Below, one piece after another: positions 17,761 to 26,308 of a stretch of DNA of 64,000 nucleotides (its first letter is position 1; every line of letters begins with the position of its first letter). The DNA comes from Nocardia flavorosea NBRC 108225. GTDB taxonomy: Bacteria > Actinomycetota > Actinomycetes > Mycobacteriales > Mycobacteriaceae. Under the pieces are notes generated by a model, which saw only the letters and a list, made by a program, of their open reading frames with translations, was not told the origin of the DNA and searched no databases. Position numbers and translations under genes: made by a program. The DNA lies in assembly GCF_001613385.1 (NCBI RefSeq), contig NZ_BDCG01000023.1, forward strand, positions 156,246-220,245, read 5' to 3'.

Positions 17761-17919
17761 TCAGCGACGCTGCGGGAGGAGTCGGTCGATCACGCGATCG
17801 CCGGCGGGTTTCGCCTGCCGCGACTGTTCGGCGTCCGCCGGCGGTGCCGGCATCGGCGGGCACTGCGATACGGTGCGCTGCCGTGACCGGGCGCTGTTCG
17901 CCGGTGCGATGGGATACAA
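17761..17919 (-). CDS. candidate 52-aa small protein
   Basis: A short frame with TTG start at 17919, preceded by the near-perfect Shine-Dalgarno AGAAGGGAGGAG (17937-17926) seven bases away. It encodes a Pro/Ala/Arg-rich basic peptide beginning LYPIAPANSARSRQR and ending VIDRLLPQRR, with one Cys. It ends 57 bp before the HNH gene on the same strand, so it could be the first gene, or a translated leader, of an HNH-WhiB operon. No homologue is recognised. Confidence 0.35.
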   Translation of the reverse strand: MYPIAPANSARSRQRTVSQCPPMPAPPADAEQSRQAKPAGDRVIDRLLPQRR

Positions 17920-18551
17920 GATCACTCCTCCCTTCTGAGAATCGTCGGCCGCCCCTGTGGTGGCCGGGTGGAATACATGGTGGCACAGGGCAGTAGCGGT
18001 TGTCGGCCTATTTTCTCCGGGACTGCGCTGCCGGCCGTCCTTGGGCGGGTGCCTCGGTCGATGCCGGCCCGGGGCGGTGGCGGTAGGAACCGGCCGGCAC
18101 CGGCTACTCCGATCGGGTGCGGGGCATACCGCACCGGCATTCGGTCACCGTCCGTGCCGGCCGGGTCGCATGTGGCCGGGCCCCGATCGGCCGGCGCCGC
18201 CTGGATGTTCTCCGGTATCGCGCGGCTCGAAGGTGCGCTCTACGACACAAGTGCCCGGGGTAGGGGCGGTCGGGCGGCGGCGCCCGGGGGCACCCCGCCG
18301 TCCGATACCGAGACCGCGGTGGTTACCGCAGGGCGCGGTACCCGGTGAGCCCCTTGCTGTGGGCGGGGTTCGTCCGGAGCCGCTGTCGCGGGTGCCGCGA
18401 CAGAGTCCCGGGTGCCTGTCGGCAACGGAGTAGAGTCCGGAGCGGACAGCGGCACCCGCCCGCCCTCTCACCCGGCGGCCGAAGCAGCACTACCGGTCGG
18501 TAACATATCCATCGACTTTCCACCCGGTATTCGCGGAAGTGAGGCAAGTAG
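17920..18551. other. intergenic region before glcB
   Basis: No gene is supported. An 8-bp stem with 3-base loop, TGTCGCGG-GTG-CCGCGACA (18384-18402), lies about 150 bp before glcB. A less GC-rich patch near 18498-18530 (GGTAACATATCCATCG) is the likeliest place for the glcB promoter. The right edge carries the weak site GTGAGGCAAG before ATG 18552. Confidence 0.4.
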
Positions 18552-20729
18552 ATGACAGAGCGGAAAAAGGTCGGCGGGCTCGAGGTTGCCACCGTTCTCC
18601 ACGACTTCGTCGAGAACGAGGCGTTGCCAGGCACCGGCGTCGATTCCGCCGCGTTCTGGGCCGGCGCCGAGCGGATCATCAATGAATTCGCTCCGCGTAA
18701 CCGGGCCCTGCTGGCCGAACGCGACGAAATCCAGGGCAAACTCGACGCCTGGCACAGCGAGCACCCGGGCGCGAACTACGATCGCTCAGCTTATAAGCAG
18801 TTCCTGACCGAGATCGGCTACCTGCGCCCCGAACCCGCGGATTTCACGATCGGCACCACCGGCGTCGACGACGAGATCAGCAGCACCGCCGGCCCGCAGC
18901 TGGTCGTCCCGGTCAGCAATGCCCGCTTTGCCATCAATGCCGCCAATGCGCGCTGGGGTTCGCTCTACGACGCGCTCTACGGCACCGACGCCATCCCGGA
19001 GACCGGCGGCGCGGAAAAGGGCACCGGCTACAACAAGGTGCGTGGCGACAAGGTCATCGAATGGGCGCGTAATTTCCTCGACGACGCCGTCACCCTGATC
19101 ACCGGTTCGCATATCGGGTCCACCTCGTACACGATCGTCGACGGGGAACTCGAGGTCGGGCTGGAGGACGGCACCACGATCGGCCTGGCCGATGCCGGCC
19201 AGCTCGTCGGCTATATCGGTGACCCGGCCGCGCCCACCGCGATCCTGCTGAAGCACAACGGCCTGCATATCGAGATCCAGATCGATCCCGAATCGCCCAT
19301 CGGCAGCACCGACACCGCCGGTGTCAAGGATGTCGTCATCGAATCCGCGGTCACCACGATCATGGACTTCGAGGATTCGGTCGCCGCGGTCGACGCCGAC
19401 GACAAGACGCTGTGCTACCGCAACTGGCTGGGCCTGATGAAGGGCGATCTCGCCGAAGAGGTCAGCAAGAACGGCAAGACCTTCACCCGCACTATGAACC
19501 CGGACCGGATCTACACCGGGCTCGACGGTTCCGAGCTGGCGTTGCACGGCCGCTCGCTGCTGTTCGTCCGCAACGTCGGGCATCTGATGACCAGCGACGC
19601 CATCCTGGACGCCGAGGGTAACGAAGTGCCCGAGGGCATCATGGACGGCATCCTCACCTCCCTCATCGCCAAGCATTCGCTGCGCGCGGATGTGGCGCTG
19701 TCCAACAGCCGCACCGGCTCGGTGTACATCGTCAAGCCGAAGATGCACGGCCCGGACGAGGTCGCATTCACCAACGACCTGTTCGCCGCTGTCGAGGATG
19801 TGCTGGGCCTGCCGCGCAACACCCTCAAGGTCGGGATCATGGACGAGGAACGCCGCACCACGGTGAACCTGAAGGCATGTATCGATGCCGCCGCCGACCG
19901 GGTGGTGTTCATCAATACCGGCTTCCTGGACCGCACCGGCGACGAGATCCATACCTCGATGCTGGCGGGCCCGATGATCCGCAAGGCCGAGATGAAGACC
20001 CAGCGCTGGATCCTGGCCTACGAGGACTGGAACGTCGATACCGGCCTCGCCGCGGGACTGCCCGGCAAGGCGCAGATCGGCAAGGGTATGTGGGCCATGC
20101 CCGACCTGATGGCCGGGATGCTCGAACAGAAGATCGGCCATCCGAAGGCGGGCGCGACCACCGCCTGGGTGCCCTCGCCGACGGCTGCCACCCTGCACGC
20201 CACCCACTACCACCTCGTGGACGTGTTCAAGCGGCAGGCCGAGATCGCCAGGGGCGGTGCCCGCGCGAGTGTCGACGAGATCCTGGAGATCCCGCTGGCG
20301 GCCGATACGAATTGGAGCGACGCCGACAAGCAGCAGGAACTGGACAACAACTCGCAGTCGATCCTCGGTTATGTCGTGCGCTGGATCGATCAGGGCGTGG
20401 GCTGCTCCAAGGTCCCCGATATCTCCGATATCGCGCTCATGGAGGATCGCGCCACGCTGCGTATCTCCAGCCAGCTGATGGCCAACTGGCTGCGGCACGG
20501 CGTGGTCACCACCGACCAGGTGATCGCCAGCCTGGAGCGGATGGCACCGGTGGTGGACCGCCAGAACGCAGGTGACCCGGGCTACCGGCCGATGGCCCCG
20601 GATTTTGCCGGGAGCGTCGCCTTCCAGGCCGCGAAGGAACTGATCCTGGAGGGCACCACGCAGCCCAACGGCTACACCGAGCCGATCCTGCACCGCCGCC
20701 GCCGCGAGGCGAAGGCCAAGTGCAAGTGA
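18552..20729 (+). CDS. glcB: malate synthase G
   Basis: 725-aa monomeric malate synthase G that condenses glyoxylate with acetyl-CoA to malate, the second step of the glyoxylate bypass. Family blocks are intact: IESAVTTIMDFEDSVAAVD, the metal and substrate region GIMDEERRTTVNLKACI, FINTGFLDRTGDEIHT, and the C-terminal base region RIDQGVGCSKVPDI. Length fits the G isoform (about 723-741). ATG 18552 follows a modest GTGAGGCAAG. Like mycobacteria, this organism would rely on the G form alone; no isocitrate lyase is in the window. A strong hairpin terminator follows. Confidence 0.97.
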   Translation: MTERKKVGGLEVATVLHDFVENEALPGTGVDSAAFWAGAERIINEFAPRNRALLAERDEIQGKLDAWHSEHPGANYDRSAYKQFLTEIGYLRPEPADFTIGTTGVDDEISSTAGPQLVVPVSNARFAINAANARWGSLYDALYGTDAIPETGGAEKGTGYNKVRGDKVIEWARNFLDDAVTLITGSHIGSTSYTIVDGELEVGLEDGTTIGLADAGQLVGYIGDPAAPTAILLKHNGLHIEIQIDPESPIGSTDTAGVKDVVIESAVTTIMDFEDSVAAVDADDKTLCYRNWLGLMKGDLAEEVSKNGKTFTRTMNPDRIYTGLDGSELALHGRSLLFVRNVGHLMTSDAILDAEGNEVPEGIMDGILTSLIAKHSLRADVALSNSRTGSVYIVKPKMHGPDEVAFTNDLFAAVEDVLGLPRNTLKVGIMDEERRTTVNLKACIDAAADRVVFINTGFLDRTGDEIHTSMLAGPMIRKAEMKTQRWILAYEDWNVDTGLAAGLPGKAQIGKGMWAMPDLMAGMLEQKIGHPKAGATTAWVPSPTAATLHATHYHLVDVFKRQAEIARGGARASVDEILEIPLAADTNWSDADKQQELDNNSQSILGYVVRWIDQGVGCSKVPDISDIALMEDRATLRISSQLMANWLRHGVVTTDQVIASLERMAPVVDRQNAGDPGYRPMAPDFAGSVAFQAAKELILEGTTQPNGYTEPILHRRRREAKAKCK

Positions 20730-20778
20730 GTGATGTTCAGTGATTGAAAAGTAGCTTTTGACAGCACTTTTCGAAACG

Positions 20779-20812
20779 AGTCCCCTCATCTGGAACACCA
20801 GGTGAGGGGACT
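20779..20812 (+). terminator. strong terminator after glcB
   Basis: A 10-bp stem AGTCCCCTCA/TGAGGGGACT, then one mismatch and a 4-bp stem CTGG/CCAG closing on the loop AACA. It begins 49 bases after the glcB stop and is followed by CTGTTATC. Confidence 0.8.
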
Positions 20813-20856
20813 CTGTTATCACTGGAGATCAGTGTGGATACCGGCTCGTCACGCTC

Positions 20857-20880
20857 AAAACGGTCACAAAAACGGTCACA
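20857..20880. repeat. 12-bp tandem repeat
   Basis: Two exact adjacent copies of AAAACGGTCACA (20857-20868 and 20869-20880), 45 bp after the glcB terminator, at the junction of core and accessory DNA. Confidence 0.8.
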
Positions 20881-21601
20881 CGCGGGAAGGAGTCGGTGTT
20901 CAGAAAGCGAATGCTCTACCAGCACCGATGCCTGCCGTCATCGTTGATGGGCATGGTCGTGGCGTAAGGAAAGTGTGAGATTTTGGTGGGCGGCCGGTGG
21001 TGCGTTGCTCCGATACAGTGGATCGTCCAGTGCGTCAGCGGTCCACCGCCGGGGTGGGGTCCGAGCGTCAAACGCTTCCGCGACCGGCGCGGCCGCGCAG
21101 CTGCCGATCATGTTCTTCCGGCGTGTCGTCGCACCGAAACGCCGACGGATTTTCGCGGCAGCTAATCTTTGGCAATCGTCGGAGTCAACTACACGCGCCT
21201 GCCCCGACCAAGTCCTACCCCATCAGACACGGACCGTCACACGGGTGCTCGACCCGGCTCCTCGCCTGCGCCTATCGAGCGTGGATCGACCGCCGCGACC
21301 CCGGCATTGGTCACCGCAGATTCGGGGAGAAGCGCTCGTGATCCGTACGATTCCTAGCCTCCGACACTCGAGGCTCTCATCGTTTGGCGACCTCACCGGT
21401 GGGTCAGTGCGGCCGAACACAAGTGGGCCTGACGAGCAGTTGGACTGTGGCGCACCACTCACGCTGGCTACCTGCCACAAACGACGATGTGCGTCATCTA
21501 GACGCGATCCGGGCACAGTCCGCATCCAGCACCCGCTCTGGCCGCCCACATAAGTTCTCGAATCCGGGTTGAGTTCTCATTGGGCCCACCCTATTCTTTA
21601 A
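20881..21601. other. long intergenic region at the island border
   Basis: About 720 bp with visibly lower G+C than its flanks and no frame with a plausible start, ribosome site and actinobacterial codon pattern. Open frames in several phases contradict each other. It may hold remnants of decayed genes. Its right end is the promoter of the first catabolic gene. Confidence 0.45.
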
Positions 21602-21625
21602 TAGATCAATTATCTAACGTATACT
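21602..21625 (+). promoter_or_regulatory. promoter with embedded inverted repeat before first island gene
   Basis: TAGAT-CAATT-ATCTA (21602-21616), a 5-5-5 inverted repeat, lies immediately before a good -10 element TATACT (21620-21625). A bound regulator would cover the spacer and block polymerase. The translation start is 24 bases after the -10, leaving room for the leader with its ribosome site. Confidence 0.55.
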
Positions 21626-21648
21626 CGAAACTGGTGTGGGAGGTTCCT

Positions 21649-22473
21649 GTGGTCGCGGCTGATCTGGGCGGCCGGGTGGCACTCGTCACCGGCGCCGGTC
21701 GAGGTCTCGGGGAGGCGCATGCGCGGGAGCTGGCGCGTGCGGGTGCCACTGTTGTCGTCAATGACTTCGGTGTCGATATCAATGGTGACGCGCCCGATTT
21801 CGCCGTGGCCGAACGGGTTGCTGCCGCCATCCGTGCCGATGGCGGCAAAGCAGTGGCCGAAACGTCCGATATCGCAAGCTTCGCCGGTGCTACCGGGGCG
21901 GTGGAACACACTGTCGCCGAGTTCGGTCGCATCGATATCCTGGTGAACAACGCCGGCATCATCGGAGCCGGCAGTGCCTTGGATTCGATTACGCAGGATG
22001 AACTCGAGCGTTTGCTTGCTGTGCATACCGTCGGCACGGTCGGTGCCATCGCAGCGGCCCTCCCGCATATGAGGCGAGCAGGGTTCGGCCGGATCATCAA
22101 TACGACCTCCGAGGCCTCGCTGGCCACCGATATCGCCGCGGGTGCGGCCTATGCCGCCGCGAAGTCCGCGGTATGGGGAATCACCATGTCGGCCTCGAAG
22201 GAGGCCGGCGCGGGAATCACGGTTAATGCCGTGTCCCCGGGGGCGCTCACGCGGATGTCGGAGGGCTTCCTTCTCGAATCAGGCATCCCGGATGGCCTGG
22301 ATCTGTCGCCGGTCCAGGTGTCTCGTGTTGTCGTGGCCCTGTGTACCGAGGAGGCCGGACGATTCACCGGACGGGTGCCGCACACCGCGGGCGGCTTTGT
22401 CCGGGAATATGTGCTGCGGCGGCGCGATGACACCGATCTCGCGGAATATCTGCGTGAACAGCTACTTCTCTGA
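21649..22473 (+). CDS. SDR-family oxidoreductase
   Basis: 274-aa NAD(P)-dependent short-chain dehydrogenase. Cofactor motif TGAGRGLG (14-21), NNAG at 100-103, catalytic S154, Y168 and K172 (YAAAK). The VNDFGVDINGDAPD insert after the second strand resembles the 3-hydroxyacyl-CoA dehydrogenase part of peroxisomal multifunctional enzyme type 2, suggesting a hydroxyacyl-CoA substrate. GTG 21649 is chosen from GGGAGG at 21638-21643. It is the first gene of the catabolic island and is followed after 55 bp by a SnoaL-like gene. Confidence 0.88.
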   Translation: MVAADLGGRVALVTGAGRGLGEAHARELARAGATVVVNDFGVDINGDAPDFAVAERVAAAIRADGGKAVAETSDIASFAGATGAVEHTVAEFGRIDILVNNAGIIGAGSALDSITQDELERLLAVHTVGTVGAIAAALPHMRRAGFGRIINTTSEASLATDIAAGAAYAAAKSAVWGITMSASKEAGAGITVNAVSPGALTRMSEGFLLESGIPDGLDLSPVQVSRVVVALCTEEAGRFTGRVPHTAGGFVREYVLRRRDDTDLAEYLREQLLL

Positions 22474-22528
22474 ACTGGGGGTCGTCGGCACGGGTGTCTG
22501 TTGCGTAATGACATGAGGAGCAAGTGAT

Positions 22529-23131
22529 ATGTCGGCCTCCGAATCGTATGCGCCCCATTTCGGCGCCGCTCGAACCGGCGATCTCGCCGGGGTGTCGCCC
22601 GTCGAACGCCTCGTTGCCCACGATGAGATACGGCAGCTCGCTTCGCGGTACGCACTCGCCATATCGGCGGGCGATCTGGACGCGCTCGTGGAGTTGTTCG
22701 TCGACGATGCTCTCGGTGCACACGGAGAGCGCGGGCCTGCGGCTCTGCGTTCCCTGTTCACCGGGCATCTGCGTCTTACACCCGTGAATATCCTGCTGAT
22801 AGCCGGACATGTCATCAACCTGCGCGACGCCGATCACGCGGCCGGCACCGTGTCCTGTATTGCCGAACTGGGCGACGAGAACCGCTGGATCCGGCAGGCG
22901 ATCGCGTACGAGGATCGCTACGAGCGGCGTTCGGGCCGTTGGTACTTCGTCGATCGGCGGCACCGCCTCTTCTACGGCCTCGAGGTGCCGGAGCGGCCCA
23001 TGGCGCAGCCCGACGCCAAGTGGCCGCGCAACATCGTCGGAAGGGGCAGTATCCCGATGGGGTGGAGCTCATGGCAGGGCCTGCATGCAGGCGCGGAGTC
23101 CAGCCTTCCGCCGTCGCAAGGTCAGGGTTAG
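22529..23131 (+). CDS. SnoaL-like / NTF2-fold protein
   Basis: 200 aa. Residues about 28-150 have the nuclear-transport-factor-2 (SnoaL_4-like) pattern: HDEIRQLASRYALAISAGDL, then LVELFVDDAL and WYFVDRRHRLFYG. Such proteins are small cyclases, isomerases, hydratases or dehydratases, often in steroid, terpenoid or polyketide pathways. The N-terminal 25 and C-terminal 45 residues are extra to the fold. ATG 22529 is used with the weak site GAGGAGCAAGTGAT. It is cotranscribed with the preceding SDR and ended by a strong bidirectional hairpin. Confidence 0.8.
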   Translation: MSASESYAPHFGAARTGDLAGVSPVERLVAHDEIRQLASRYALAISAGDLDALVELFVDDALGAHGERGPAALRSLFTGHLRLTPVNILLIAGHVINLRDADHAAGTVSCIAELGDENRWIRQAIAYEDRYERRSGRWYFVDRRHRLFYGLEVPERPMAQPDAKWPRNIVGRGSIPMGWSSWQGLHAGAESSLPPSQGQG

Positions 23132-23317
23132 AGCTCTCCAGAGTCTGTTGGACGGCGGACTCGGCCACCGTCGATCACCCACACCTGTCTTGGGACGTAC
23201 GGTGTTTCGTCGTCGTCCGCGAGAAAGCAACCACGGCGGGTGGTCGCCTGTATGCGCTGCGCCCCACCGCGGCGTACAGCCCTGGCAGCTCCCCGTACCG
23301 TCGGCGGGAATTCGGTC

Positions 23318-23353
23318 GGTTGGTTCGCTGACCCGGCACTCAGCGAACCAGCC
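23318..23353. terminator. bidirectional terminator between convergent operons
   Basis: Arms GGTTGGTTCGCTGA (23318-23331) and TCAGCGAACCAGCC (23340-23353) pair over 14 bp with a single G-T wobble and an 8-base loop. It sits six bases from the stop of the leftward SDR gene and serves both directions. Confidence 0.8.
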
Positions 23354-23358
23354 GCCTT

Positions 23359-24171
23359 TCAGATCTTGGTCGCGCCGTGATCGACGGTGAGCTGCGTTCC
23401 GGTTACGGTTCTCGACTCGTCCGACGCGAGAAACAGGACGGCATCGGCAATGTCTTCCGGCTGTGAGATCGGGGGATCGAACCAGTACTGCCCCATCGCG
23501 CTCTGATACGACGGGTTGTCCTCGAAAACCTTGGCCCCCTCGGATCCCATCCGGCCCATCGGCGTATCGACTCCCCAGGGATGCACAGTATTGACGCGGA
23601 TCCGGTACGGCGCGAGCTCGATCGCGGCGGCTTTGGCCAGCCCGACGACGCCATGTTTCGCGGCGCTGTAATGGGCCTGGCCGGGCAGCGATTTGATACC
23701 GGCGGTCGAACTCGTGCAGATGATCGATCCGCCGTTGTCCGCGTCGATCATGATCGGCGCGGCGACACGCAAGGTGTTGAAGACACCGGTGAGGTTGATA
23801 TCGATCATCGCCTGCCACCGCTCCACCGATATTTCCCAGAAGCGGCCCCAGGAGACGATACCGGCGTTGGCGACCACGATATCGAGCCGGCCGAGCTCCG
23901 CCGCGCCGCGCCGGACGAGCGCATCCAGCGTCTCCAGGTCGCGAACGTCCACTGTCGCCGAGACGGCCCGGCGACCGAGCTTTTCGACACGGTCGACCGT
24001 CTCCGCGAGCTCGTCGGAGGTGGCCGGCGGATAGTCGAGCGCGGTGGGGGAGTCGCAGATATCGCAGATGATGACGTCGGCTCCCTCCTCGGCGAGCCGG
24101 ATGGCCTCGGCTCGTCCTTGGCCGCGCGCCGCGCCGGTGATGAGCGCAACCTTTCCCTCGACTCGTCCCAT
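23359..24171 (-). CDS. mycofactocin-coupled SDR oxidoreductase
   Basis: 270-aa short-chain dehydrogenase of the mycofactocin-dependent group. The glycine motif is TGAARGQG (12-19), followed by the group-specific DICDSPTALDYPPATSDEL stretch and VDRVEKLGRRAVSATVDVRD. Catalytic S154/S155, Y168 and K172 (HYSAAKHG) are present. In this group NAD(H) stays bound and electrons pass to the peptide-derived cofactor mycofactocin, whose biosynthesis genes are not in the window. ATG 24171 is preceded by AGGAGAAGG. It is the third gene of the operon led by the UGSC-family protein. Confidence 0.9.
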   Translation of the reverse strand: MGRVEGKVALITGAARGQGRAEAIRLAEEGADVIICDICDSPTALDYPPATSDELAETVDRVEKLGRRAVSATVDVRDLETLDALVRRGAAELGRLDIVVANAGIVSWGRFWEISVERWQAMIDINLTGVFNTLRVAAPIMIDADNGGSIICTSSTAGIKSLPGQAHYSAAKHGVVGLAKAAAIELAPYRIRVNTVHPWGVDTPMGRMGSEGAKVFEDNPSYQSAMGQYWFDPPISQPEDIADAVLFLASDESRTVTGTQLTVDHGATKI

Positions 24172-24214
24172 ATGCCCTTCTCCTATCACATCTTTCGCTT
24201 GGTGCCGGGCCCGT

Positions 24215-25273
24215 TCACCGGACGGCGCGTGTCTGGGACCGGGTAGCACCCCAGCTGTGCAGGACGGCCGCATGAAGACCGCCGAGTCCGCCGGCCGTCA
24301 GGACGATGACGTCGTCCGGGCTGTCGGCAAGGTGCACGAGTCCCTGGTGGTCCACTCGACCGAGGGCTTCGATCGGGCCGCGGTGGGTGCTGGGGAACTG
24401 ATCCAGCGGGAGGGCGGCATGGTTCCACAACCGCGCTGCGACGTCGGTTATGTCGGGAAACTCCCGGCCGATGATATCGGCCCACACCGGGTTCACTGCG
24501 ACCATAACCTCGGAAAACACTGTCGAGGTGAGGAACCCGTTCGCGCCCGGGTAGGCCATCGACTTGCCGATGATCTCCAGTAGCTCGGATCCGGTCGATG
24601 CCGCGATATCGCAGATGTTGACCGTCCCCATCGCGCCGTAGACGGTCACCGCGTCGCCGGGTACTCCGCGCCGCTCGGCGAGAGGTGCCCAAGGAGATCG
24701 TTCCTCCCACTCACCGAAGACGATTCCGGCCACACGACCGGGTGTGCCGTAGACACTCTGGGACGTCACGCCGACACGCTGGCCTGCGATATTGCGCATC
24801 GTCAGGCGTAGGGCGCGGCCGATCGACGGCGCTCCACCGTCCGCACCGCCCAGGCACCCCGGGCCGAACGGGATTTCCAGCTCGTGGCGGACCTTTCCGT
24901 TGACCACAACAGCCGGAACCACCGACCCGGTGGTCGCGTTCAGGGCATGGAGGTCGAAAGCGGGCTCGGCCATCGCCGCCAAGGCCGAGCGGAGCAAGGG
25001 GAGCGAAGCGGGTGGCGCTCCGGCCATCACCGCATTCGCGGCCAGTCCGGCGAGTGTGCACGGCGCACCCGACGGCGGAAGTTCGGCCACGACCTCGTCC
25101 GGGTCGCCGTCGACTGCGGCGAGGAATTCGTGGACTCGCTCCGGCGTCGGGGGGATCAGCGGCAGCCCGTCGGACCAGCCGGCCGTGCGGGCGTACCGGC
25201 TGAACTCGGCTGTGCCGGCGGGCACTTCGGTAAGGGCTTCGAGCGCGGACTGCCGCACGGTCTGGGTGGTCAT
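24215..25273 (-). CDS. conserved protein of unknown function next to UGSC gene
   Basis: 352 aa. No enzyme family is assigned with confidence. The N-terminal block SRYARTAGWSDGLPLIPPTPERV (about 25-47) is a pattern I associate with proteins found beside or related to the UGSC family; this link is from memory and needs a search. Other features are an alanine-rich middle (LAANAVMAGAPPASLPLLRS), a Gly-rich turn CLGGADGGAPSIGRALRL and the C-terminal DDVIVLTAGGLGGLHAAVL. There is no signal peptide or membrane helix. ATG 25273 lies one base after the stop of the UGSC gene, so translation is coupled. A physical partnership is likely. Confidence 0.6.
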   Translation of the reverse strand: MTTQTVRQSALEALTEVPAGTAEFSRYARTAGWSDGLPLIPPTPERVHEFLAAVDGDPDEVVAELPPSGAPCTLAGLAANAVMAGAPPASLPLLRSALAAMAEPAFDLHALNATTGSVVPAVVVNGKVRHELEIPFGPGCLGGADGGAPSIGRALRLTMRNIAGQRVGVTSQSVYGTPGRVAGIVFGEWEERSPWAPLAERRGVPGDAVTVYGAMGTVNICDIAASTGSELLEIIGKSMAYPGANGFLTSTVFSEVMVAVNPVWADIIGREFPDITDVAARLWNHAALPLDQFPSTHRGPIEALGRVDHQGLVHLADSPDDVIVLTAGGLGGLHAAVLHSWGATRSQTRAVR

Positions 25274-25274
25274 C

Positions 25275-26144
25275 TCAGCTCACCGCCGCGCTGGTTGCCG
25301 CGAACTGTGCGGCGAGATCCCGGTAGTGTTCCCGGCCGATCTCGCGTACTTCCCGCTCGGGTCTGATATCGAGGGGATACGGCAGTTCGTGCACGCGCAG
25401 ACCTGATCGGCCGTATTGTGCGGCCAGCGTCCGGGCGAGCGGACGGAACTGTGCGGTCGCGACAGCGACGGTCGGCAGCCCGGTACGTAGTGCGGTGACG
25501 GCATCCTTGACGGTCCACGACGTGCACGAGCCGCAGTTCGCCAGCCCGGATACCACCGCGTCCACCGAGGCCAGGAATTCGGCGTAGGAGGCTTCCTGGT
25601 CGTGGCCGGCCGCGCGGTCCAGGCCCTGGGCTCGCCGCCAGATCACGGGTTCCGCGCCGAGCGCGCGAAGGGCGGCCGCCCATTCGTCGACGATCCAGTC
25701 CCACGAGCGCCACAGCACGTCTACCCGGAATCCGATCCGTTTACCCGCCAGGTTGTCCAGGTCCGGGCCGGGATCGGCATCGTCGGCTACGGCGACCGCA
25801 CAGGGGTCGACGACGCGAAGCGCAGCCCTTGTATCGGTGGCTTCGACACTCCCTTTCGGGATGGCGGAGGGGACTTCGCTCGCCTGGTTTCCATCCCCTA
25901 CCCGGGGGTCGGCGACGAGGACGGCGTAGTCGCCGGGATGGCTTCGTTTCAGCGCCGATTCGGCCATCCGCTGCAAAGCGTCCGGCGGGAGAACACACTC
26001 GGCGCATTCTGCGGATTCCAGGTCGAGTTGCAATTCCACCTGACGGCGACGGGTGTCGATTCGGACGAGCCTGAGATCGGCGCCATCCCCGCTGACCGTC
26101 TCGCGCAGGCGGGCTGCCGCCGTCGCGATCTCGTTGATCTCCAT
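25275..26144 (-). CDS. UGSC-family (seleno)protein homologue with NifU-like N-terminal domain
   Basis: 289 aa with two parts. Residues about 1-80 resemble the C-terminal NifU domain: GDGADLRLVRID, VELQLDL, then the cluster-type pair C47-x2-C50 (CAECVLPPDALQRM). Residues about 130-289 match the UGSC family, named for its Sec-Gly-Ser-Cys motif; here it is C204-G-S-C207 (LANCGSCTSWTVKDAV), encoded by TGC codons, followed by GLPTVAVATAQF. A redox or thiol/Fe-S role is inferred. ATG 26144 is preferred because a -10-like TATCTT ends six bases before it, as in leaderless actinobacterial mRNAs; ATG 26159 would add five residues. Confidence 0.7.
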   Translation of the reverse strand: MEINEIATAAARLRETVSGDGADLRLVRIDTRRRQVELQLDLESAECAECVLPPDALQRMAESALKRSHPGDYAVLVADPRVGDGNQASEVPSAIPKGSVEATDTRAALRVVDPCAVAVADDADPGPDLDNLAGKRIGFRVDVLWRSWDWIVDEWAAALRALGAEPVIWRRAQGLDRAAGHDQEASYAEFLASVDAVVSGLANCGSCTSWTVKDAVTALRTGLPTVAVATAQFRPLARTLAAQYGRSGLRVHELPYPLDIRPEREVREIGREHYRDLAAQFAATSAAVS

Positions 26145-26175
26145 AGTTAAAAGATACATCTAATTGTGCTATAAA
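26145..26175. promoter_or_regulatory. divergent AT-rich promoter/operator
   Basis: On the minus strand TATCTT (26156-26151) ends six bases before ATG 26144, a leaderless arrangement. On the plus strand TATAAA (26170-26175) is a good -10 for the SDR gene at 26309. The inverted repeat AGAT-AC-ATCT (26152-26161) overlaps the first and lies in the spacer of the second, so one regulator could control both operons. Confidence 0.5.
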
Positions 26176-26308
26176 ATGGGCGAATCGTCCTCTTCGACCG
26201 GTCATTCGCGGACCGGATGTTCACGGGTAGCGGATGACTTCGTCCTGCGATTCCGGCGGCCGGAGTTCCGTATGGAACGTGATACCGAGATCGATAAAGG
26301 AGCAGTTC

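Noticed and set aside
18786..20822. A very long open frame antisense to glcB
   Set aside because: It follows from the codon bias of high-GC genes, which leaves the complementary third frame open. It has no ribosome site and no family resemblance, whereas glcB is a complete malate synthase G.
25533..25535. Selenocysteine codon in the UGSC-family gene
   Set aside because: The first residue of the motif is encoded by TGC, not TGA, so this is the cysteine form.
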